Source: Pseudoduganella sp. (lineage in GTDB: Bacteria; Pseudomonadota; Gammaproteobacteria; Burkholderiales; Burkholderiaceae_D). Taken from it: DNA of 64,000 bases. The notes under the pieces are model-generated. The model did no database searches. It was not told the DNA's origin and was given only the letters and a program-made list of their open reading frames with translations. Shown here piece by piece: positions 20,663-29,464 of the stretch (position 1 is the stretch's first letter; each line of letters starts with the position of its first letter). A program made the translations under genes and the position numbers. Location of the stretch: the NCBI GenBank assembly GCA_021323265.1, contig JAJTCO010000020.1:1-64000 (forward strand), written 5' to 3'.

Positions 20663-21865
20663 TCAGTACATCAATTCACTGAACGGTATGAAACGGACCA
20701 GGTCACCCGCGGCGATCGGATTGCCGGGCGGGTTGTCGACCAGACCATCGCCCCAGACCGTGGACGTGAGGACCGCCGAGCCCTGGTTCGGGAACAGGTC
20801 CAGTCCCCCTTGCGCGTTCAGCCTGGCACGCAGGAATTCGTTGCGGCGGTCAGCCTTGGGCCAATTGAAGTCGGCGCGCAGCAGCATGCTGCGCGGCTGG
20901 ACCTGGTCCTGCACGCCCTGCAGCCGCAGCAGGAAGGGGCGCACGAACAGCAGGAACGTCACGAAGCTCGACACGGGGTTGCCCGGCAGGCCGAGGAAGA
21001 AGGCCTGCCCTACTTCGCCGAATGCCAGCGGCTTGCCCGGCTTGACGGCGATTTGCCACATGTTCAACTTGCCTTCCGCTTCCACGGCCGGCTTGACGTG
21101 GTCTTCCTCGCCGACCGACACGCCGCCGGAAGTGATGATCAAGTCATTGCCCTCGGCCGCCTGGCGCAGCACGGCGCGCGTGGCATCGAGCGCGTCGGGC
21201 ACGATGCCGAAGTCGCGCACTTCGCAGCCCAGGTTTTCCAGCAGGGCGCGCAGCGTGAAGCGGTTGGAATTGTAGATGGCCCCCGGCGCCAGCGGTTCGC
21301 CCGGCATCGCCAGTTCGTCACCGGTGAAGAACACCGCCACCCGCACCTTGCGCCGTACGGACAGTTGCGCCATGCCGATGGACGCGGCCAGGCCGAGTTC
21401 CTGGCTGCGCAGGCGGGTACCGGCGGCCAGGATCACGCTACCGATGCCGATGTCCTCGCCGGTGCGGCGTATCCACTCGCCCACCTTGGGCGTATGGCGG
21501 ATCGTCACCAGCGCGCCGGTGGCGTCGCACTGCTCCTGCATCACGACCGCATCGGCCCCCTCCGGGATCAACGCGCCGGTGAAGATGCGCGCGGCGCAGC
21601 CCGGCAGCAGGGGCTGCCCGACATGGCCGGCCGGGATCCGCTGCGTGACGCTCAGCGTCGCGTTGCCGCTGGCGCAATCGGCGGCGCGCACGGCATAGCC
21701 GTCCATCTGCGTGTTGTCATGGCCCGGGACATTCATCTCCGACACCACGGCGCGCGCAAGGACGCGGCCATTCGCTTCCAGCGTGGGCAGCATCTCGGTC
21801 TCTGCCACCGGGCGCGCGGCGGCAAGCAGGTAATCCAGCGCTTCGCGAACGGCAAGCATTGCCAT
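20663..21865 (-). CDS. moeA: molybdopterin molybdenumtransferase MoeA
   Basis: MoeA inserts molybdate into adenylated molybdopterin to form molybdenum cofactor. The 400-residue product has the MoeA N-terminal domain (NTQMDGYAVRAADCA near residue 51), the RIFTGALIPEGADAVVMQE block, the MogA-like domain with ITSGGVSVGEEDHVK, and the C-terminal barrel (GNPVSSFVTFLLFVRP). It is 3 nt downstream of thrC and 1 nt upstream of moaD, forming a tight thrC-moeA-moaD operon, an order seen in Burkholderiales. Confidence 0.95.
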   Translation of the reverse strand: MAMLAVREALDYLLAAARPVAETEMLPTLEANGRVLARAVVSEMNVPGHDNTQMDGYAVRAADCASGNATLSVTQRIPAGHVGQPLLPGCAARIFTGALIPEGADAVVMQEQCDATGALVTIRHTPKVGEWIRRTGEDIGIGSVILAAGTRLRSQELGLAASIGMAQLSVRRKVRVAVFFTGDELAMPGEPLAPGAIYNSNRFTLRALLENLGCEVRDFGIVPDALDATRAVLRQAAEGNDLIITSGGVSVGEEDHVKPAVEAEGKLNMWQIAVKPGKPLAFGEVGQAFFLGLPGNPVSSFVTFLLFVRPFLLRLQGVQDQVQPRSMLLRADFNWPKADRRNEFLRARLNAQGGLDLFPNQGSAVLTSTVWGDGLVDNPPGNPIAAGDLVRFIPFSELMY

Positions 21866-21868
21866 GAT

Positions 21869-23344
21869 TTACAGTCCCGTGTTGGCGGCGATATACGCCT
21901 TCATCTTGTCGACATCGGCCGGCATGACTTCGAAACGCTGCGGCAGCGCCTCGATGTTCTCGAAACCGGCCGGGCGCTCGGCGTCCTGCCCCAGCGCTTC
22001 GAGGATGGTCTCGTTGAACTTCGCCGCCAGCGCCGTTTCCAGAACGATCATCGGCACACCCGGCTCCAGGTTTTCCTTGGCGACCTTGATGCCGTCGGCG
22101 GTATGGGTGTCGATCACGATGCCGTAATCGTCGGCCACGTCGCGGATGGTCTGCAGGCGGTCCTCATGGGTCGACTTGCCGGACTTGAAGCCGTAGGCGG
22201 CCACCTGCATGAATTCGTCGCCATCGCTGCCCGGCGCGCCGGACAGGTCGAAACCGCCTTCGGTGTCGACCTTGCGGAACAGTTCGCGCACGCGCTTGCC
22301 GTCGCCCTTCACCAGGTCGAAGATGAAGCGCTCGAAGTTCGACGCCTTCGAGATGTCCATCGACGGGCTGGAGGTATGGTAGGTCTCGGCCGACTTGCGC
22401 ACGCGGTACACGCCGCTGCGGAAGAACTCGTCCAGCACGTCATTCTCATTGGTAGCCACCACCAGCTTGTCGATCGGCAGGCCCATCTGGCGGGCGATGT
22501 GACCGGCGCAGATATTGCCGAAATTGCCCGATGGGACGGTAAACGATACCTTCTGCTCGTTGCTGGTGGTCGCCGCCAGGTAGCCGCGGAAGTAGTACAC
22601 CACCTGCGCCACCACGCGCGCCCAGTTGATCGAATTGACGGTGCCGATCTTGTAGCGCGCCTTGAATGCCAGGTCGTTCGAGACGGCCTTCACCATGTCC
22701 TGGCAATCGTCGAACACGCCTTCGACGGCGATATTGAAGATGTTCGGGTCCTGCAGGCTGAACATCTGGGCAGTCTGGAAGGCGCTCATCTTCTTGTGCG
22801 GCGACAGCATGAAGACCTTGATGCCCTTCTTGCCGCGCATCGCGTACTCGGCCGCGCTGCCGGTGTCGCCGGAGGTGGCGCCGAAAATGTTCAGTTGCGC
22901 GTCCTGCTTGGCCAGCGCGTACTCGAACAGGTTGCCCAGCAATTGCATCGCCATGTCCTTGAAGGCCAGCGTCGGGCCGTTGGACAGCGATTGCAGGATG
23001 AGTTTCTTGCCGCCGCTTTCCTCCAGCACGCGCAGCGGCGTAATGTCGGCGGCGTTTTCGCCTTCGCGCACGTTGCGGTAAACGTCGGCCGTATAAGTCT
23101 TGTGCGCCAGGGCGCGCAGGTCCGCTTCCGGAATGTCGCCGGCGAACTTCTTCAGGATCTGCACGGCCAGGTCGGCATACGACAGGTGGCGCCACTTGTT
23201 CAGCTCTTCGCCGGTGACCTGCGGGTATTCCACGGGCAGATACAGGCCGCCATCAGGCGCGAGGCCACCCAAAAGAATGTCGGAAAACTGCTGGGGAGAG
23301 TGCGATGCAGCCGACGCGTCGGCCCGGGTAGACACGTAATGCAT
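21869..23344 (-). CDS. thrC: threonine synthase
   Basis: ThrC converts O-phospho-L-homoserine to L-threonine with PLP. The 491-residue product begins MHYVSTRADASAASHSPQQFSDILLGGLAPDGGLY, typical of the long proteobacterial form. The PLP Lys lies in GPTLAFKDMAMQ, and GATSGDTGSAAEYA and PSGNFGNICAGHIA complete the active-site motifs. I chose the ATG at 23344 on family similarity. The usual partner homoserine dehydrogenase is not adjacent upstream; sdaA is. A TTCACA-18-TATAAT promoter lies just upstream. moeA and moaD follow in the same operon. Confidence 0.96.
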   Translation of the reverse strand: MHYVSTRADASAASHSPQQFSDILLGGLAPDGGLYLPVEYPQVTGEELNKWRHLSYADLAVQILKKFAGDIPEADLRALAHKTYTADVYRNVREGENAADITPLRVLEESGGKKLILQSLSNGPTLAFKDMAMQLLGNLFEYALAKQDAQLNIFGATSGDTGSAAEYAMRGKKGIKVFMLSPHKKMSAFQTAQMFSLQDPNIFNIAVEGVFDDCQDMVKAVSNDLAFKARYKIGTVNSINWARVVAQVVYYFRGYLAATTSNEQKVSFTVPSGNFGNICAGHIARQMGLPIDKLVVATNENDVLDEFFRSGVYRVRKSAETYHTSSPSMDISKASNFERFIFDLVKGDGKRVRELFRKVDTEGGFDLSGAPGSDGDEFMQVAAYGFKSGKSTHEDRLQTIRDVADDYGIVIDTHTADGIKVAKENLEPGVPMIVLETALAAKFNETILEALGQDAERPAGFENIEALPQRFEVMPADVDKMKAYIAANTGL

Positions 23345-23382
23345 AAGGTAGAAAGTCCGGTGGCATGTGAAAACGGACACCT

Positions 23383-23412
23383 ATTATAGAGCGACCGGAG
23401 ATTCTTTGTGAA
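23383..23412 (-). promoter_or_regulatory. predicted sigma70 promoter for thrC-moeA-moaD
   Basis: On the minus strand TTCACA (23407-23412) and a perfect TATAAT (23383-23388) are 18 nt apart. The expected start near 23376 leaves a leader of about 32 nt before the thrC ATG. Confidence 0.65.
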
Positions 23413-23419
23413 TTTTGCG

Positions 23420-23481
23420 GTTTTTTCGAACGATCTACCGAAAACCGCGGTCGCCCAATGCCGGGCCGTGCGGGCCCGGCA
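23420..23481 (-). terminator. paired hairpins after sdaA
   Basis: Two inverted repeats lie between sdaA and the thrC promoter: a perfect 8-bp GCCGGGCC/GGCCCGGC stem at 23460-23480, and a GCGGTTTT/AAAACCGC repeat with TTCG/CGAA extensions at about 23417-23449. Together they probably end the kbl-tdh-sdaA transcript, though no long T run follows the first. Confidence 0.45.
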
Positions 23482-23493
23482 CCGCACGCTACG

Positions 23494-24873
23494 TCAGCAC
23501 GCCGCGTGGTTGACGGTCACCACGTGGATCGCCAAGCCGCCCAGCGACGTTTCCTTGTACTTGGCCTGCATGTCGGCCCCGGTCTGGCGCATGGTTTCAA
23601 TCACGTTATCGAGCGTGACAAAGTGAGTGCCGTCGCCCTGCAGCGCCAGCGATGCCGCCGTGATCGCCTTGACCGCGCCCATGCCGTTGCGCTCGATGCA
23701 TGGAATCTGTACCAGGCCGCCGATCGGATCGCAGGTCATGCCCAGGTGGTGCTCGATCCCGATTTCCGCCGCATTCTCCACCTGCGCATTGGAGCCGCCC
23801 AGGGCAGCGACCAGTCCCGCCGCCGCCATCGCACAGGCCACGCCCACCTCGCCCTGGCAACCGACTTCGGCGCCGGAGATGGAGGCGTTACGCTTGCACA
23901 GCATGCCGATCGCTGCCGCGGCAAGCAGGAAGGCGCGCACGCCGGCCACCGGGTCGACCGGTTTGCAGTCTTCCGCATAGTATTTCAGCACAGCGGGAAT
24001 GATGCCGGCAGCCCCATTTGTGGGCGCCGTTACAACACGACCGCCCGCCGCGTTCTCTTCGTTCACCGCCATTGCATACAGGCTCACGCCATTTAGGGCG
24101 TCGTGCGGCAGCTGGTTGGCGCTGTCGCCGGCCTGGGCCTGGCGCCACAGGTCGGCGGCGCGGCGCTTCACGTTCAAGCCGCCCGGCAGCTGGCCCTTGG
24201 TCTCCAGGCCATGCTGGATGCAGTCGCGCATCACGTGCCAGATGCGGTCCATGCCGGCATTGAGTTCGGCCTCGCTGATGCGGGTCAGCTCGTTCTCGCG
24301 CAGCATCTGCGGAATGGTCTTGCCGCTGCTCACGCCATGGCCCAGCAGCTCGGCCATCGTATTGAACGGGTATGGCAGGCGCACGGCACGCTTGCCGTCC
24401 TCGCCCGCCGCCTCGCCTTCGGCGCGGATAAAGCCGCCGCCGACCGAGTAAAAGACCTTGCTGACCGTGCTGCCATCGGCGCGCTGCAGGGTGAAGCGCA
24501 TGCCGTTCGGGTGCTCGGGCAGGTTCTCGGACATGTGGAAGATCAGGTGCTGCTTGCGCGTGAAAGCAACCGCCTTCTCGCCCAGCAGGCGCAGCTCGCC
24601 GTCCACGTCGGCAGCGGCCAGCATGTCGTCCACCGCATCCGGGTCAACGCCCTGCGGCGTTTCGCCCATCAGGCCAAGCAGCACGGCCTTGTCGGTGCCG
24701 TGGCCGATGCCGGTCAGCGCCAGCGAGCCATACAGCTCCGCGGTCACCGAGACGACATCCTCCAATGGACCGTTTTCGACCAGGAAGCGGCGCGCCGCCA
24801 CCATTGGGCCCACCGTATGGGAACTCGACGGGCCGATGCCAATCTTGAAAAGGTCGAAAACACTCATGTCCAT
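23494..24873 (-). CDS. sdaA: L-serine ammonia-lyase (iron-sulfur, single chain)
   Basis: The enzyme deaminates L-serine to pyruvate using a [4Fe-4S] cluster. The 459-residue product has the N-terminal beta domain starting [21 protein letters not shown] and the alpha domain with cluster Cys residues ([32 protein letters not shown]). It ends exactly in Cys459; in type 2 enzymes such as that of Legionella pneumophila a C-terminal Cys acts as a tail-in-mouth ligand to the cluster, and this feature is conserved here. It is 24 nt downstream of tdh in the kbl-tdh-sdaA operon. Confidence 0.96.
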   Translation of the reverse strand: MDMSVFDLFKIGIGPSSSHTVGPMVAARRFLVENGPLEDVVSVTAELYGSLALTGIGHGTDKAVLLGLMGETPQGVDPDAVDDMLAAADVDGELRLLGEKAVAFTRKQHLIFHMSENLPEHPNGMRFTLQRADGSTVSKVFYSVGGGFIRAEGEAAGEDGKRAVRLPYPFNTMAELLGHGVSSGKTIPQMLRENELTRISEAELNAGMDRIWHVMRDCIQHGLETKGQLPGGLNVKRRAADLWRQAQAGDSANQLPHDALNGVSLYAMAVNEENAAGGRVVTAPTNGAAGIIPAVLKYYAEDCKPVDPVAGVRAFLLAAAAIGMLCKRNASISGAEVGCQGEVGVACAMAAAGLVAALGGSNAQVENAAEIGIEHHLGMTCDPIGGLVQIPCIERNGMGAVKAITAASLALQGDGTHFVTLDNVIETMRQTGADMQAKYKETSLGGLAIHVVTVNHAAC

Positions 24874-24897
24874 TGTTGCTTGTCTCTCTCTATGTAG

Positions 24898-25860
24898 TTA
24901 TGCGGCCTCGCTCAGGCTCACGTCGATATTCGCCAGCATGTCCTTCACCATCTCTTCCACGCCGATGCGCGCGTTCCAGCCCCAGTCCGCGCTGGCCTGC
25001 GAATCATCGAGACTGCGCGGCCAGCTGTCGGCGATAGCCTGGCGGCTGTCCGGTGCGTAGGCAATCTGGAACGCGGGCACCGCACGGGCAATCGCAGCGG
25101 CAAGCTGTTCCGGGTTGAAGGAAACGCCGGCGACATTGTACGACGAACGGATCTTGATTTGTTCGGCAGGTGCGTCCATCAATTCAATGGTTGCGCGAAT
25201 CGCGTCGGGCATGTAGATCATCGGCAGCGTGGTCTGCGGGCCGAGGAAGCAATCGTAGCGTTCCCCGCGCAGCGCCGCATGGAAAATCGCAATTGCGTAG
25301 TCGGTGGTGCCGCCGCCCGGAGGCGACTTGAAGCTGATGATGCCCGGATAGCGGATCGAACGCACGTCGACGCCGTACTTGAGGAAGTAGTATTCGCACA
25401 GTCGTTCGCCTGCCAGCTTCGAGATGCCGTAAATCGTGGTCGGGTCCATCACGGTGTATTGCGGGGTGTTCTCGGCCGGCGTATTCGGGCCGAAAGCCGC
25501 GATCGACGAAGGCCAGAAGATGCGCAGCGGCTTGCCCTGCAGGCCGCGCTCGCGCGCCACTTCCAGGATGTTCAGCAGGCCGTCCATGTTCAGGTCCCAG
25601 GCTTTCAGCGGCGCCGCTTCACCGGTGGCCGACAGCATGGCCGCCAGCTGGTACACCTGGGTGATGTTCTCCGCCGCCACGAGCTGCTCCAGCGCGGCCT
25701 TGTCCATCACGTTCAGCACCTGGTAGCGCGCTGCGTCGAATTTGTTGACCGGGCCGATGTCGGTGGCGATGACGTTCTGCGCGCCGTGCTGGCGCGCCAG
25801 CGCCTCCACAAGTTCCGAACCGATCTGGCCGTTTGCGCCGATGACGAGGATACGTTCCAT
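24898..25860 (-). CDS. L-threonine 3-dehydrogenase, SDR type
   Basis: The 320-residue product is an extended short-chain dehydrogenase/epimerase-like protein with the NAD-binding motif VIGANGQIGSELVEAL at the N-terminus and the catalytic YGISKLAGE (Tyr-x3-Lys). The phrases IFWPSSIAAFGP, RYPGIISFKSPPGGGTTDYA and the context match the SDR-type L-threonine dehydrogenases rather than sugar epimerases. It oxidises threonine to 2-amino-3-ketobutyrate, which the Kbl enzyme encoded 21 nt upstream would cleave. The kbl neighbour is the main reason for assigning this substrate. Confidence 0.9.
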   Translation of the reverse strand: MERILVIGANGQIGSELVEALARQHGAQNVIATDIGPVNKFDAARYQVLNVMDKAALEQLVAAENITQVYQLAAMLSATGEAAPLKAWDLNMDGLLNILEVARERGLQGKPLRIFWPSSIAAFGPNTPAENTPQYTVMDPTTIYGISKLAGERLCEYYFLKYGVDVRSIRYPGIISFKSPPGGGTTDYAIAIFHAALRGERYDCFLGPQTTLPMIYMPDAIRATIELMDAPAEQIKIRSSYNVAGVSFNPEQLAAAIARAVPAFQIAYAPDSRQAIADSWPRSLDDSQASADWGWNARIGVEEMVKDMLANIDVSLSEAA

Positions 25861-25881
25861 GTTCTTGCCTGCTTTCCTGTA

Positions 25882-27084
25882 TTAGTTCTTGATGATGCCC
25901 AGCTCTTTGCCGGCTTGTTCGAATGCCGCGAGCACCTTGTCCAGCTGCTCGCGGGTGTGGGCGGCCGACAGCTGCACGCGCACGCGCGCCTGGCCCATCG
26001 GCACTACCGGGTAGAAGAAGCCTGACAGCAGCACGCCCAGTTCGTACATGCGGGCAGCGAACTTCTGCGCCACCGGCGCTTCGAACAGCATCACTGGAAC
26101 CACGGGATGGGTGCCTGGCTTGATGGTGAAGCCGATACGCTCGATCTCCTTGCGGAAGTAGGCGGTGTTCTCGTGCAGGCGGTCGCGCAGTTCGGTGGAT
26201 GCGGACAGGCGCTTCAGCACTTCCAGCGAAGCGCCGGCAATGGCCGGCGCCAGGGTGTTGGAGAACAGGTAGGGGCGCGACTTCTGGCGCAGGGTGTCGA
26301 TGACTTCCTTGCGGCCGGAGGTGAAGCCGCCCATGGCGCCGCCCAGGGCCTTGCCCAGGGTGCCGGTGATGATGTCGATCTTGCCCAGCACATTGTGGTG
26401 CTCGTGGGTGCCGCGGCCGGTCTTGCCCATGAAGCCGGAAGCGTGGCATTCGTCGATCATGACCAGGGCGCCGTACTGCTCGGCCAGCGCAACGATCTTG
26501 TCCAGCTGGGCGATGGTGCCGTCCATCGAGAACACGCCATCGGTCACGATGACCTTGTGGCGCTTGTCCACTGCCGCCTGCAGCTGCTTCTCCAGGTCGG
26601 CCATGTCGTTGTGGGCGTAGCGGAAGCGCGCCGCCTTGCACAGGCGGATGCCGTCGATGATCGAAGCATGGTTCAGCGCGTCGGAGATGATGGCATCGTT
26701 CTCGTCGAACAACGGCTCGAACACGCCGCCGTTGGCGTCGAAGGCCGCCGCGTACAGGATGGTGTCTTCCGTGCCGAGGAATTCGGAGATGGCCTTTTCC
26801 AGCTGCTTGTGCACGGTCTGCGTGCCGCAGATGAAGCGCACCGAGGACAGGCCGTAGCCGTACTTCTCGGTAGCCTCGATGGCGGCCTGCGCCACCCACT
26901 CCTGGCCGGACAGGCCCAGGTAGTTGTTGGCGCACATATTGATCAGGGTACGACCGTCTTCCGATTGCACTTCGCTGCCCTGGCGCGAAGCAATCACACG
27001 CTCAGGCTTGTAGAGGCCATCGCTGCGCAGCTTTTCCAGGTTTTGTTGCAGGCCGGTATAAAACGCATTCGTCGCTTGGCTCAT
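25882..27084 (-). CDS. kbl: glycine C-acetyltransferase (2-amino-3-ketobutyrate CoA ligase)
   Basis: Kbl is a PLP enzyme that splits 2-amino-3-ketobutyrate with CoA into glycine and acetyl-CoA. The 400-residue product has the family motifs NNYLGLSGQEW, GTQTVHKQLE, DECHASGFMGKTGRGTHEHH and the PLP-lysine region TGTLGKALGGAMGGFT. AGAGGA precedes the ATG by 7 nt. It is the first gene of kbl-tdh-sdaA, which together can turn threonine into glycine and serine into pyruvate. A divergent XRE-cupin gene and operator-like palindromes lie upstream. Confidence 0.97.
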   Translation of the reverse strand: MSQATNAFYTGLQQNLEKLRSDGLYKPERVIASRQGSEVQSEDGRTLINMCANNYLGLSGQEWVAQAAIEATEKYGYGLSSVRFICGTQTVHKQLEKAISEFLGTEDTILYAAAFDANGGVFEPLFDENDAIISDALNHASIIDGIRLCKAARFRYAHNDMADLEKQLQAAVDKRHKVIVTDGVFSMDGTIAQLDKIVALAEQYGALVMIDECHASGFMGKTGRGTHEHHNVLGKIDIITGTLGKALGGAMGGFTSGRKEVIDTLRQKSRPYLFSNTLAPAIAGASLEVLKRLSASTELRDRLHENTAYFRKEIERIGFTIKPGTHPVVPVMLFEAPVAQKFAARMYELGVLLSGFFYPVVPMGQARVRVQLSAAHTREQLDKVLAAFEQAGKELGIIKN

Positions 27085-27098
27085 GGTCGTCCTCTGAT

Positions 27099-27189
27099 GT
27101 AAAGTTTACTCTTATTTCACTAATCCGACTGGAATTCACTATATTGAACGCAAATTCGATATATAGAATCCTACTTTACCATATTGAAC
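27099..27189. promoter_or_regulatory. operator-like palindromes between kbl and the XRE-cupin gene
   Basis: The divergent spacer is AT-rich and holds an inverted repeat ATATTGAA-N6-TTCGATAT at 27141-27162 with one mismatch and partly matching flanks (GAATTC side and AGAATC side). A further ATATTGAA copy lies at 27181-27188, over the start of the regulator gene, and a perfect GTAAA-G-TTTAC palindrome at 27099-27109 lies in the kbl leader. The spacing suggests binding by the XRE-cupin protein to control both genes. Confidence 0.5.
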
Positions 27190-27774
27190 TTTGCAAGAGT
27201 GAAACCGACCATTTCCACCAACGCCCCGCCTGAAGTCGGCGCCGCCCTGCAACGACTGCGCCTGGCGCGCGGCCTGACGCTGGAAGACCTGTCCCGCATC
27301 GCGGGCGTCTCCAAGTCCATGCTATCCCAGATCGAGCGCGAAAAAGCCAATCCCACCATTGCCATCACCTGGCGCCTCGCCAATGCCCTGGGCGTACAGA
27401 TCGGCGAACTGCTGGCGGACGTGGAGAAAGATGTCGAAGAGATAAAGTTGGTGGATGCGCATGAAACCCCCACCCTGCCCGGCGCGCACGCCGGCTACGT
27501 GCTGCGCATCCTCGGCCCGATGGAGCTGGCCGGCAAGTACGAATGGTATGAGCTGACGCTGGCGCCAGGCGGCGAACTGGTGTCGCAGCCGCACGACCCG
27601 GGCACCACCGAACACCTGACCATCCTGCATGGCTCGATGGAGCTGGAGGTCGGTTCCAACAAGAAGAAGATCAAGCTTGGCGGCACCGCGCGCTACGCCG
27701 CCGACCTGCACCATGCGATCCGCAACACCGGCAAGGCGGAAGCCAAGGCCCTGCTGGTGGTAATCCACCGCTAG
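27184..27774 (+). CDS. XRE-family regulator with C-terminal cupin domain
   Basis: The 196-residue product has an N-terminal helix-turn-helix (LARGLTLEDLSRIAGVSKSMLSQIEREKANPT, about residues 28-58) and a C-terminal cupin domain (about 115-195, with LAPGGELVSQPHDPGTTEHLTILHGSMELEVG). Such fusions are usually transcription factors whose cupin senses a small molecule. It is divergent from kbl-tdh-sdaA and likely regulates threonine or serine catabolism. The start is unsure: the longest frame begins with TTG at 27184, with GTG at 27199 as an alternative; neither has a clear ribosome site. Confidence 0.9.
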   Translation: MNFARVKPTISTNAPPEVGAALQRLRLARGLTLEDLSRIAGVSKSMLSQIEREKANPTIAITWRLANALGVQIGELLADVEKDVEEIKLVDAHETPTLPGAHAGYVLRILGPMELAGKYEWYELTLAPGGELVSQPHDPGTTEHLTILHGSMELEVGSNKKKIKLGGTARYAADLHHAIRNTGKAEAKALLVVIHR

Positions 27775-27783
27775 GAGCGCTTC

Positions 27784-28179
27784 TTACGGGATGCGTTCCG
27801 CGCCCGCTGGCACCGCCACCCATGGGTGCATCCTTTCCTCGTAGATGGAGACGCGCGGCGCAGGAAATTCCGGATCGGCGAAGGCGCCAACTGGAATGCC
27901 CACGAAGTCCTCCTGCCCTTCGAAGGCGTAGTAGACGGTGGAGCCGCAGGCCGGGCAGAAGTGGAACTTGACCCGGTTGCCCTCGTCGCCTACGCGCACG
28001 TATTCGGTCGACACGCCTGCAATGGCCACCTGGGCGCGTGGGAAGCGCGCCTGTGCCCCGAACACGCTGCCGGTGCGGCGCTGACAAGCCAGGCAATGGC
28101 AGATGGAGATGCGCACCGGGTCGCCAGCGGCCACCGCGCGAAGTTGTCCGCAGCTGCACGCTGCAATGCGTTGGGTCAT
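27784..28179 (-). CDS. GFA-family zinc-binding protein
   Basis: The 131-residue product belongs to the GFA (glutathione-dependent formaldehyde-activating/CENP-V) fold. It has the zinc ligands CSCGQL, CHCLACQ and FHFCPACG in the family order. Most members have unknown substrates and the name should not be taken to mean formaldehyde activity. AAGGAG precedes the ATG. It starts 4 nt downstream of the MFS gene, so the two are co-transcribed. It converges on the XRE-cupin gene. Confidence 0.88.
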   Translation of the reverse strand: MTQRIAACSCGQLRAVAAGDPVRISICHCLACQRRTGSVFGAQARFPRAQVAIAGVSTEYVRVGDEGNRVKFHFCPACGSTVYYAFEGQEDFVGIPVGAFADPEFPAPRVSIYEERMHPWVAVPAGAERIP

Positions 28180-28183
28180 CAGA

Positions 28184-29380
28184 TTACTCCTTGGAAAAAT
28201 GGAAGCGCGTGCGCAGTTTCAGCAGGCAGGCGAGCGCCACGACACAGAATGCAGCCCCGGCGTAGAAGGTATACGCGGCGCCGAACCGGTCCCACAGCAG
28301 TCCCGCCACGGCGCTGGCAAGCAGCATGGCAACGCCGCTCACGAGATGAAACACGCCGTACGCCGTGCCGCGCAAGTCCGCCGGCGCCGCATCCGCCACC
28401 ATCGTCGCCAGCAATCCTTGCGTGATCCCCATATGGACGCCCCACAGCGCGACACCGGCCAGCACGACCAGCCAATGGACGCTGGAAGCGAGCACCAGGT
28501 CGGCGGCAAGCAGCACCACCAGGCCAAGCGCCAGCAGCCCGGCGTGGCTGACACGGTCCGACAGCTTCCCGAAGGGATAGGCCGTCAACGCATAGAGCAC
28601 GCTCATCGCCACCATGGCCAGCGGCACCAGTGCCATGGAGATACCGCTCTGTTGCGCGCGCAGGACGAGAAATGCCTCGCTGAAGCGCGCCAGCGTGAAC
28701 ACGGCGCCGATGCCCACCACCCACCAGTACGGGGCACGCAGGCGCATCAGGTTCTCGCGCCGGATAGGATTGGTGCGTTCGCCCTTGCGCTGGCGCGCCG
28801 GCTCGTGCACCCCGAACAAGAGCAGGGCGACGGCCAGCACGGCGGGAATCACGGCCACCCAGAACACCATCCGGAAATCGTTGGCCCACAGGAGCATCAG
28901 GCCGACCGCAAGCAAGGGGCCGAGGACCGCGCCGACCGTGTCGAGCGACTGGCGCAAGCCGATCGCCGCGCCGCGCACGTCGACCGGGGCCAGGTCGGCC
29001 ACCAGCGCGTCGCGCGGCGCGCCGCGTATGCCCTTGCCGACGCGATCGAGCAAGCGCGCCGTCAGGACAAGCCCTGTTGTGTTGGCGATGGCGAACAGTG
29101 GCTTGGTCAAGGCCGCCAGCCCGTAGCCGAACAACGCGAGCCCCTTGCGCCTGCCCAGATAGTCGCTCAGGGTTCCGGAGAACACCTTGGCCATCAGCGC
29201 CGTGGATTCCGCCAGCCCTTCGATCAAGCCAACCATGACCACGCTTGCGCCAAGCGTCCCCACCATGAACATCGGCAGGAGGCTGTGGATCATTTCGGAC
29301 GAAACATCCATCAGCATGCTCACGAAACCAAGCATCCAGATCCCGAGCGGGATGCGTCCTGGCCGGCCCATGACTTTCAA
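28184..29380 (-). CDS. MFS transporter
   Basis: The 398-residue product has about twelve hydrophobic helices and the MFS loop motif LSDYLGRRKG after the second to third helix, plus the distinctive RLLDRVGKGIRGAPRDALVADL stretch after helix 4 (a subgroup of uncharacterised permeases). The start at 29380 is TTG, supported by AAGGAG 6 nt upstream; an ATG at 29371 is an alternative. It is the first gene of a pair with the GFA gene. Substrate is unknown. Confidence 0.88.
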   Translation of the reverse strand: MKVMGRPGRIPLGIWMLGFVSMLMDVSSEMIHSLLPMFMVGTLGASVVMVGLIEGLAESTALMAKVFSGTLSDYLGRRKGLALFGYGLAALTKPLFAIANTTGLVLTARLLDRVGKGIRGAPRDALVADLAPVDVRGAAIGLRQSLDTVGAVLGPLLAVGLMLLWANDFRMVFWVAVIPAVLAVALLLFGVHEPARQRKGERTNPIRRENLMRLRAPYWWVVGIGAVFTLARFSEAFLVLRAQQSGISMALVPLAMVAMSVLYALTAYPFGKLSDRVSHAGLLALGLVVLLAADLVLASSVHWLVVLAGVALWGVHMGITQGLLATMVADAAPADLRGTAYGVFHLVSGVAMLLASAVAGLLWDRFGAAYTFYAGAAFCVVALACLLKLRTRFHFSKE

Positions 29381-29464
29381 GCGAGTCTCCTTATTCCGAC
29401 ATCGGCCAGGAACAACTTTTCAGCCGGGTTCCTGGCCGGACGTCTCACAGGATATCACTGGCGC

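Noticed and set aside
20462-23389. 975-residue plus-strand open frame opposite moaD-moeA-thrC
   Set aside because: Antisense shadow of three well-supported genes.
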